Source: Terriglobia bacterium
Lineage (GTDB): Bacteria; Acidobacteriota; Terriglobia; UBA7540
Assembly: GCA_030040295.1 (NCBI GenBank)
Contig: JASHTZ010000715.1
Location: 1-6,278 of the forward strand
Reading direction: 5' to 3'
Length of the DNA: 6,278 bases
The translations under genes and the position numbers were made by a program. Of the stretch, positions 1 to 4,951 are shown piece by piece. A model generated the notes under the pieces. The model saw only the letters and a list, made by a program, of their open reading frames with translations, searched no databases and was not told where the DNA came from. Within the stretch, counting starts at the first letter, position 1. Each line of letters opens with the position of its first letter.

Positions 1-92
1 ATGAAACGGCTTATTCACTGCTGGCTGCCTCCTGTTCGTATCTGCCATCCTTATCCCTCTCTGCGCAGTTTGCGCGTCACCACCTGAGGCAA

Positions 93-125
93 GAGCCGTG
101 TGCGGGAAACCCGCTCGCACGGATC
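93..125 (+). ncRNA. Group II intron domain V (catalytic hairpin)
   Basis: Domain V holds the catalytic metal-binding site of group II introns. Bases 93-100 (GAGCCGTG) pair with 118-125 (CACGGATC) except for a G95/A123 mismatch; this position is normally a G-U pair. U101 can wobble with G117, and U115-C116 forms the expected two-base bulge on the 3' side. The distal stem GCGG(G)/(C)CCGC at 102-114 is closed by a short A-rich loop. The AGC catalytic triad is at 94-96. The length of 33 nt is close to the usual 34. The pairing is seen directly; activity is not shown. Confidence 0.72.
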
Positions 126-130
126 TGTGC

Positions 131-165
131 GGGGGGCGGTGGGCAACCACCGTCCCTACCGCGAC
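131..165 (+). ncRNA. Group II intron domain VI with branch-point A and predicted 3' splice site
   Basis: CGGTGG (137-142) and CCACCG (147-152) form a perfect 6-bp stem around a GCAA (GNRA) tetraloop. The helix extends downward through G-rich 131-136 against TCCC (153-156). A158 falls out of the helix eight bases before a terminal AC at 164-165, the usual place and spacing of the branch-point adenosine. The 3' exon would then begin at base 166. The splice site is inferred from the domain VI pattern, not proven. Confidence 0.62.
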
Positions 166-166
166 T

Positions 167-187
167 GGGTCCGGTTCTTTCGGACCC
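167..187. repeat. Perfect 7-bp inverted repeat just after the intron 3' end
   Basis: GGGTCCG (167-173) and CGGACCC (181-187) are exact reverse complements around a 7-nt loop, one base after the predicted intron end. It is followed by TCCCTAC (188-194) rather than a T-run, so it does not look like an ordinary rho-independent terminator. TCCCTAC also occurs at 153-159 inside domain VI, again just after a hairpin. It could be part of the intron insertion site, a structured 3' exon, or the remnant of another element. Confidence 0.5.
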
Positions 188-497
188 TCCCTACAGCCGA
201 TGCGAAGCAGCGTTTTTGGGCTAATCACGGGCTGAAGCCTGCACATGTTCATCCCAGCCGATGCGCACAGGCTTATGGCGATTCGGGCACACGAACATGA
301 GAACCTGTCACCTTGCCGAAAAAGCCCCCTATTTATACAGACCGGCAAATACGCCGAAAGTGGAGGGCAGCGCCAAAAATATTCTATTGGAAATGGCACT
401 CCCAACTACGCCTTTGCAATTAGAAGTCCAACGTCGCGATGCATAGCTTTTCTCTCGTCAACGTGACTCCTATTAGCACCAGGATGAAATCCGAATG
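188..497. other. Region between intron and TOTE gene without a convincing gene
   Basis: About 310 bases in which no frame gives a protein I recognise; the short open frames here overlap one another. Small-scale structure is present. An 11-bp direct repeat (CAGCCGATGCG) lies at 194-204 and 255-265. A short hairpin GGGCT-GA-AGCCT lies at 229-240. CATGTTC (244-250) and GAACATG (293-299) are inverted copies. None identifies a known element. The region probably contains the 5' regulatory DNA of the downstream gene and intron-insertion debris. Confidence 0.4.
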
Positions 498-503
498 TAG
501 AAT
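498..503 (+). promoter_or_regulatory. Candidate -10 box (TAGAAT) for leaderless TOTE transcript
   Basis: TAGAAT matches the TATAAT consensus at five of six positions and ends 6 bases before the ATG at 510. A transcript starting about 7 bases after this box would begin at or next to the start codon, with no leader. No good -35 box is seen at the usual distance, and no clear Shine-Dalgarno site is present (only AGG at 504-506). The TAG at 498-500 is also an in-frame stop, so it bounds the gene start. This is inference from position and sequence alone. Confidence 0.3.
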
Positions 504-509
504 AGGTCG

Positions 510-3401
510 ATGGATATTTATGTCCCACAGCCCGATTTGCAGCAATGTGGATTGAATTTGCATTCTTCTCCCGAGGCCAAAATCGCCCTTTTCCGGTTGC
601 TGTTTCGTGGGCGCGAGGATGTTTATCCACGCCGCTTCGAAAGCCGCAAGACTGGGAAGGCAGGCTATTCGCCAGTTTGTGGCAATGAGTGGGTCAAGGG
701 GATTTGTGAAAAACCCAGAATCAAATGTTCCGAGTGCGCCCACCAGCGTTTTCTTTGTATAACAAGCGACGTGATTGGGTGGCATTTGCGCGGCCGGGAT
801 GACCGTGGCGGCGATTGCGTTATCGGCGTCTATCCGATGCTCTTGGATGAGACCTGTTACTTTCTGGCCGCCGACTTTGACAAAAAGTCGTGGCAAGATG
901 ATGCTTCCGCGTTTCTAGAGACTTGCCGAGAAATGAACTTGCCAGCGGCCTTGGAGCGATCCCGGTCGGGCCGTGGCGGACACGTATGGTTCTTTTTCCA
1001 CGAAGCGATTCCCGCCTCTTTGGCACGCAAGCTCGGGGCCCACATCCTTACCGAAACGATGGAGCGCCGTCCCGACATCGGTCTGGATTCCTACGACCGA
1101 TTTTTCCCTAATCAAGACACTCTCCCGCAAGGGGGATTCGGCAACTTGATCGCATTGCCGTTACAAAGGCGCCCGCGAGAATCGGGAAATAGCCTGTTCC
1201 TGAATGAGAGATTTGAGCCGTATCCCGATCAATGGGAGTTTTTGTCTTCAGTCCGCAGGATACGCCGCGAAGAAGTTGAAGAACGCGTCCGTTTGGCTGA
1301 GGCCAAGGGAGAAATTATCGGGATTCGTCTGGCTCCTGACGGCGATGAAGAGGACGCGGCGCCCTGGTCGGCTCGTCCATCAAGACGCATGAAAGAATCT
1401 CCTGTCGTTGGGCCGCTGCCGACAACCTTGGAACTCACCCTGGGCAATCAAATCTACATTGCCAAGGACGCGTTATGTCCCGCGCTCCGAAACCGATTGA
1501 TCCGCCTCGCAGCGTTCCAAAATCCTGAGTTCTATAGAGCACAGTCCATGCGGCTCTCCACCTACGACAAGCCCCGAATCATTGCCTGCGCGGAAGATCA
1601 CCCTTGCCATGTGGGACTGCCACGCGGCTGCCTCGACGATCTACTGCACACGTTGTCGAGCCTGAAAATTCGGCCAGTACTCCGTGATGAGCGCAACCTT
1701 GGCCAGCCGTTGAACTTGACCTTTCAGGGTGAACTGCGCCCTGACCAAAGCGTAGCTGCAAAGGCCATGCTTGAACACGAGGCAGGCGTGTTAGCCGCCA
1801 GCACCGCATTCGGGAAAACTGTAGTGGCGGCGTGGCTGATCGCTCAGCGAGGCCTAAATACACTGGTGCTCGTCCACCGAAGGCAATTACAGCAGCAATG
1901 GGTCGAGCGACTTTCGAGCTTTCTGGGAATCTCGGTACGAGATATTGGCCGAATCGGAGGTGGCCGTAAGAAGCCCACCGGCCTGCTTGATGTTGCGGTG
2001 ATCCAGAGTCTGGTCCGGAGAGGTGTCGTTGACGATGTGGTGGCCAACTATGGGCATGTCGTTGTTGACGAGTGTCACCACCTCTCTGCTCTAAGTTTTG
2101 AGCAGGTTGTTCGTCAGGCCAAGGCAAAATTTGTGACGGGCCTTTCAGCAACCGTGACTCGTAAGGATGGCCATCATCCCATAATCTTCATGCAATGTGA
2201 TCCGGTCCGTTATCGCAGCAATACGAAGAGGCAGACGGCAGCACATCCCTTTGAACATACGGTATTGGTGCGTCCAACCAATTTTCATCCACTGCAGGCA
2301 GCTAATCCCAACGTGCGGCAGCAATTTTACAACCTCTACGAGGAATTGATTTCAGATCAAGAGCGCAATTTGTTCGTATGCCAGGACGTGATCCAAGCCC
2401 TCCGGGATGGACGCTCACCGCTCGTGTTAACGGAGCGCAATGAGCATCTCGACTTCCTTGCTCAACAATTGGGGGAACGCGCCCAGCATTTGGTGGTATT
2501 GCGGGGAGGAATGCGAAAAAAGGAAGTTGACGCCCTCCCTGGCCGCTTGGCAGCGATTCCTGCAAATGAGTCGCGTGTTATCCTGGCCACTGGCCGTTAC
2601 GTGGGAGAAGGTTTTGATGACGCCAGGCTCGACACCCTGTTTTTGACACTGCCGGTTTCGTGGCACGGCACAATCGCACAATACGTCGGCAGATTACACC
2701 GGCTCTATGACGGAAAGCGCGAAGTACTCGTCTATGACTATGCCGATCTAAACGTTACTATGCTTTCTCGAATGTTCGACCGCCGCTGCCGTGGCTACGA
2801 AGCGATTGGTTACAAAATACAGCTTCCTGCCAGCGCCGTGCCCGGTTGGCCGGCCGACGTTCCTCTTCCCGTCGATCCCGAGTGGAAAGGCCAATACGCC
2901 GCGAGCGTGCGCCGCCTAGTGCGAGACGGAATTGACTCCGCGCTGGCGAGCTTATTCCTGAATGTTGCTACCATTCGACCAGTCGATGGGGAAGGAACGG
3001 GGCAGGCGCGGAGTGCCAGTGAGGCGTTTCTGTACCGGCGACTCGAAACCCTAGCTGCCACGAACGGAAAATTTCGTCTGAACGAGAAATTGCCGATTCT
3101 GTTCGATGGCTGGGGCCGCATGGAAGTTGATTTTCTCTGCGCATCACGGCGAATCGCTGTTGAACTAGATGGTAGCCAGCACCTAGGCGACGCCGACGCC
3201 TACCGGCGGGACCGGCGAAAAGACGCTTTGCTCCAGGAACACGGCTATCTGGTCCTCCGCTTCCTCGCAGAGGATGTGGCGAAAAACCTCGACCATGTTC
3301 TGGACGACATCCTGCGGGGGCTAACGCATCGGGAAGCCAGTAGCCGAACTCCTGACGGAAACCCGGGCTGCCCTAATAACCAATCGCATCACTCTGTATA
3401 A
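510..3401 (+). CDS. TOTE conflict-system protein: AEP primase-like, SF2 helicase and PD-(D/E)XK nuclease fusion
   Basis: This 963-residue protein is a predicted intracellular defence enzyme of the TOTE (transposon-originated, transposon-exclusion) class. Residues about 20-270 form the AEP-like domain: cysteines C57, C66, C73 and C76 could bind zinc, D122 and D124 (AADFDKK) are the metal-binding pair, S153-H158 (SGRGGH) is the nucleotide-binding SxH-type motif, and D193/D196 (LDSYDRFFPNQD) is the likely third acidic motif. A linker (about 295-400) keeps family-like stretches such as LGNQIYIA and LRNRLIRLAAFQNPEFYRAQ. The helicase (about 405-765) has Walker A STAFGKT (431-437), DECHH (520-524), SAT (546-548), ATGRYVGEGFDD (693-704) and QYVGRLHR (724-731), most like XPB/ERCC3-type SF2 enzymes. 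The C-terminal nuclease (about 836-938) has D874, E885 and D887 (VDF...VELDGSQH), then DRRKD and GYLVLRF, as in DUF559. All core motifs are intact. The start is fixed by an in-frame TAG at 498. The N-terminus before the primase domain is short (about 20 residues). The family's biochemical activity is predicted, and its target is unknown here. Confidence 0.9.
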   Translation: MDIYVPQPDLQQCGLNLHSSPEAKIALFRLLFRGREDVYPRRFESRKTGKAGYSPVCGNEWVKGICEKPRIKCSECAHQRFLCITSDVIGWHLRGRDDRGGDCVIGVYPMLLDETCYFLAADFDKKSWQDDASAFLETCREMNLPAALERSRSGRGGHVWFFFHEAIPASLARKLGAHILTETMERRPDIGLDSYDRFFPNQDTLPQGGFGNLIALPLQRRPRESGNSLFLNERFEPYPDQWEFLSSVRRIRREEVEERVRLAEAKGEIIGIRLAPDGDEEDAAPWSARPSRRMKESPVVGPLPTTLELTLGNQIYIAKDALCPALRNRLIRLAAFQNPEFYRAQSMRLSTYDKPRIIACAEDHPCHVGLPRGCLDDLLHTLSSLKIRPVLRDERNLGQPLNLTFQGELRPDQSVAAKAMLEHEAGVLAASTAFGKTVVAAWLIAQRGLNTLVLVHRRQLQQQWVERLSSFLGISVRDIGRIGGGRKKPTGLLDVAVIQSLVRRGVVDDVVANYGHVVVDECHHLSALSFEQVVRQAKAKFVTGLSATVTRKDGHHPIIFMQCDPVRYRSNTKRQTAAHPFEHTVLVRPTNFHPLQAANPNVRQQFYNLYEELISDQERNLFVCQDVIQALRDGRSPLVLTERNEHLDFLAQQLGERAQHLVVLRGGMRKKEVDALPGRLAAIPANESRVILATGRYVGEGFDDARLDTLFLTLPVSWHGTIAQYVGRLHRLYDGKREVLVYDYADLNVTMLSRMFDRRCRGYEAIGYKIQLPASAVPGWPADVPLPVDPEWKGQYAASVRRLVRDGIDSALASLFLNVATIRPVDGEGTGQARSASEAFLYRRLETLAATNGKFRLNEKLPILFDGWGRMEVDFLCASRRIAVELDGSQHLGDADAYRRDRRKDALLQEHGYLVLRFLAEDVAKNLDHVLDDILRGLTHREASSRTPDGNPGCPNNQSHHSV

Positions 3402-3507
3402 CACCAACCAGCGCGTCTAGGATGCCCCAGAATCAACGCCGGGCTATCTGGGAGGCCCAATCATCGCAAGATCGGAGTGAAACAATAAGGAACGGCTTCC
3501 AGGCAAT

Positions 3508-3529
3508 TTTGTGACGTGGTTTGTGACGT
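3508..3529. repeat. Tandem 10-bp direct repeat TTTGTGACGT (possible integrase arm sites)
   Basis: TTTGTGACGT occurs exactly at 3508-3517 and 3520-3529, separated by GG, giving a 12-bp period of about one helical turn. It lies 133 bases inside the tRNA fragment at the inferred island end. Tyrosine recombinases often bind short direct repeats (arm-type sites) in the element DNA flanking the crossover core, so this is a reasonable candidate. A repeat bound by another regulator is equally possible. No integrase gene is in the window to link it to. Confidence 0.4.
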
Positions 3530-3592
3530 AACTGCTCAGATAAGCTCCTATTTTCGGCGTTGAGCGTGATTTGCGTTAGAAAATCTCGACAT

Positions 3593-3637
3593 GTCGTACA
3601 ACAGCATAAATACTGAATTAAATGCAATCCCTACGAC
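3593..3637. repeat. 6-bp inverted repeat GTCGTA/TACGAC
   Basis: GTCGTA (3593-3598) and TACGAC (3632-3637) are inverted copies separated by 33 A/T-rich bases. They sit between the direct repeats and the tRNA fragment, within the inferred attachment region. They are short enough to be chance. They are recorded because they add to the local density of repeats expected in an att site. Confidence 0.25.
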
Positions 3638-3638
3638 T

Positions 3639-3674
3639 TGTTGCTGTTATCCACTTTGGAACTCCGGAGCAACA
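3639..3674. repeat. 7-bp inverted repeat TGTTGCT/AGCAACA spanning the edge of the tRNA fragment
   Basis: TGTTGCT (3639-3645) and AGCAACA (3668-3674) are exact reverse complements. The right copy contains GCAAC, the 3' strand of the tRNA anticodon stem. The left copy contains GTTGC, which would be the matching 5' strand, but here it is 17 bases too far away to leave a 7-nt anticodon loop. An attachment core with paired integrase-binding half-sites, one from the element and one from the tRNA, would give this picture. A small insertion in the anticodon loop is another reading. Confidence 0.4.
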
Positions 3675-3706
3675 GGTCGGGGGTTCGAATCCCTCCAGGC
3701 GTACCA
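3662..3706 (+). pseudogene. 3' half of tRNA-Arg(CCG), putative attachment site (att) at island end
   Basis: The stretch reads as a tRNA from the anticodon loop to the end. CTCCGGA (3662-3668) is the loop with U33 and anticodon CCG at 3664-3666. GCAAC (3669-3673) is the 3' stem strand and AGGTC (3674-3678) the variable loop. The T stem GGGGG/CCCTC surrounds the TTCGAAT loop (3684-3690). CAGGCGT (3696-3702) is the 3' acceptor strand, followed by discriminator A3703 and encoded CCA. No 5' acceptor (A/GCGCCTG), D arm or normally spaced 5' anticodon strand precedes it, so it cannot be a working tRNA. Integrases that recombine at the anticodon loop leave such a duplicated 3' half at the distal end of the element. 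Since the fragment is on the + strand, the intact gene and the island should lie to the left. The loop CTCCGGA is the one known from bacterial tRNA-Arg(CCG). Confidence 0.75.
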
Positions 3707-3811
3707 ATCTCGTCCACGACTCATTACTACACACTGCTGCCCCCTGTGTCAGCCCAATACCGGGGACGCACGTCGATGGATCAACCGACATCACCCAAGG
3801 CGACACGGCGT

Positions 3812-3817
3812 TAAAAT
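3812..3817 (+). promoter_or_regulatory. Candidate -10 box (TAAAAT) for leaderless dehydrogenase transcript
   Basis: TAAAAT matches TATAAT at five of six positions and ends 6 bases before the ATG at 3824, the same geometry as upstream of the TOTE gene. The leader between box and ATG (AAACAC) has no Shine-Dalgarno site. The TAA at 3812-3814 is an in-frame stop that limits the gene start. No convincing -35 box was found. This is inferred from sequence only. Confidence 0.33.
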
Positions 3818-3823
3818 AAACAC

Positions 3824-4942
3824 ATGAGGGCTATCGCTATTGTTCCTGGAAGCGCCGGGGCGTACCTTGTGGAGCGGCCCGAGCCTGCCATTGCCTCCCC
3901 CGATCAGGTCAAAGTAAAAACCCTTCGTGTGGGCATATGCGGCACCGACCGTGAGGCAGTAACAGGGGGCCGGTCGAGGGCGCCTGAAGGCAGTAAAGAA
4001 CTGGTGATCGGGCATGAGATGTTCGGCAGAGTGGTGGAAGTAGGCTCCACGGTAAGGCGGGTCAAGCCGGGAGATTTCGCCGTCTTCACTGTCCGGCGCG
4101 GCTGCGGCCAGTGCTCACCCTGCCAAATGGGCCGCTCTGACATGTGCCGGACGGGGAAATTCCTCGAGCGCGGCATTGACGCCCTGGACGGATACCAAAC
4201 AGAAATAATTGTTGACCGGGAGCAATACATACTGCGGGTTCCGCCCGAACTTGAACCCCTGGGTGTGCTGATGGAACCGCTCTCTGTTGTCGAAAAGGCC
4301 ATCGACGAAGCGTTGCGTCTGCAGACGGGTCGCGACCCGCAGGCCGCCATCGCGCCGGCATGGCTCGTGGGTCGCCCATGTCTGGTTGCGGGCCTTGGTC
4401 CAATCGGGCTTCTCGGAGCTATGGTGCTGCGCCTGCGCGGGGGCGAAGTTTATGGCTTGAATGTGGTTGATGCCGCCAATGCCCGCGTAAAATGGCTGGT
4501 CGCGATCGGCGGCCACTACATCGATGGCCGGCAAGTGGCTCCGCACCAAGTGGAGAAGCACGTTGGCTTGATGGACTTCATTTTGGATGCGAGCGGCGTG
4601 GCCAAATTGGAATTCAATCTCCTGGACGCGCTGGCTTCAAATGGTGTCTACGCGCTGACGGGCATTCCCGAGGATGGGCATCCACTACAGATTCCCGGCG
4701 CCGAATTGATCAGCCGAATGGTGCTGAACAATCTCCTGATGGTGGGCAGCGTCAACGCCGCGCACGGCCACTTCCAAATGGGAGCGGTTGATCTAAGGAA
4801 CGCGCAACTTCGTTGGGGCGCCCACATTGCTTCCCTCATAACGAATCGTTTCCCGCCTGAGAAGTTTTCGGAACTCGTCACGAAGCGGCAGCCCGAAGCT
4901 ATTAAGGAAGTTGTGGAGTGGGACGGCAATCCCAAGAGCTAG
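3824..4942 (+). CDS. Zinc-dependent glucose 1-dehydrogenase-type MDR dehydrogenase
   Basis: This 372-residue medium-chain dehydrogenase resembles archaeal glucose 1-dehydrogenases (Sulfolobus, Haloferax), which oxidise glucose or related aldoses to the lactone with NAD(P)+ in the cytoplasm. The catalytic-zinc ligands of that family are recognisable as C39 (GICGTD), H64 and E65 (GHE), and E151 (MEPL). The structural-zinc cysteines are C94, C97, C100 and C108. The GroES-like fold covers about 1-180 and the Rossmann fold starts at GLGPIG (190-195). E115 and N311 (GSVNAAHGHFQ) fall at sugar-contacting positions of the archaeal enzymes. The NADP-contacting NRR of Sulfolobus is replaced by NVV (213-215) followed by D216, which favours NAD+. 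The length is normal for the family, and an in-frame TAA at 3812 fixes the start. The gene appears to stand alone and converges on the TPR gene. Another polyol or aldose substrate is possible. Confidence 0.85.
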   Translation: MRAIAIVPGSAGAYLVERPEPAIASPDQVKVKTLRVGICGTDREAVTGGRSRAPEGSKELVIGHEMFGRVVEVGSTVRRVKPGDFAVFTVRRGCGQCSPCQMGRSDMCRTGKFLERGIDALDGYQTEIIVDREQYILRVPPELEPLGVLMEPLSVVEKAIDEALRLQTGRDPQAAIAPAWLVGRPCLVAGLGPIGLLGAMVLRLRGGEVYGLNVVDAANARVKWLVAIGGHYIDGRQVAPHQVEKHVGLMDFILDASGVAKLEFNLLDALASNGVYALTGIPEDGHPLQIPGAELISRMVLNNLLMVGSVNAAHGHFQMGAVDLRNAQLRWGAHIASLITNRFPPEKFSELVTKRQPEAIKEVVEWDGNPKS

Positions 4943-4951
4943 AGTGCGCCC

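Larger units (their letters stand above)
1..165 (+). mobile_element. Group II intron, 3' end (domains V-VI), cut by the window edge
   Basis: This is the last part of a group II self-splicing intron, a retroelement that moves through an intron-encoded reverse transcriptase. Two adjoining structures support the call: a 33-nt domain V hairpin at 93-125, and a domain VI-like hairpin at 131-165 with a GCAA tetraloop and an unpaired A eight bases from the predicted 3' end (CTACCGCGAC). A frame open from base 1 stops at TGA 85-87, just before domain V. Its last residues (VRICHPYP...LRVTT) could be the tail of the intron-encoded protein or a random frame; too little is visible to tell. The 5' end, domains I-IV and any reverse transcriptase lie left of the window, so whether the intron is whole is unknown. 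It runs in the same direction as the large helicase gene downstream. Confidence 0.7.

Noticed and set aside
100..466. Short proteins between the intron and the TOTE gene
   Set aside because: One frame reads straight through the domain V and VI hairpins; the others overlap one another and lack recognisable features or ribosome sites.
420..896. 158-residue open frame on the minus strand over the start of the TOTE gene
   Set aside because: It overlaps the well-supported primase domain on the opposite strand, shows no known motif and has no visible ribosome site.
1579..2151. 190-residue open frame on the minus strand inside the helicase region
   Set aside because: It is an antisense shadow of the helicase domain, with compositionally odd, motif-free sequence.
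3426..3452. Terminator for the TOTE gene (CCCAGA/TCTGGG)
   Set aside because: The stem is only 6 bp with a 15-base loop and no T-run follows, so it is too weak to report as a terminator.
3585..3706. A complete functional tRNA or tmRNA ending at 3706
   Set aside because: No 5' acceptor strand complementary to CAGGCGT and no D arm were found upstream, and the possible 5' anticodon strand is 17 bases too far away.
1..3706. CRISPR array or toxin-antitoxin pair beside the TOTE gene
   Set aside because: No regularly spaced repeats of CRISPR length and no paired small genes were seen.
3618..3806. Minus-strand open frame containing RLEGFEPPTCCSG
   Set aside because: This peptide is the reverse translation of the tRNA T arm and acceptor, a common annotation artefact.
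3591..3827. Plus-strand small open frames across the tRNA fragment
   Set aside because: They run through RNA-derived sequence, overlap each other in two frames and have no ribosome site.
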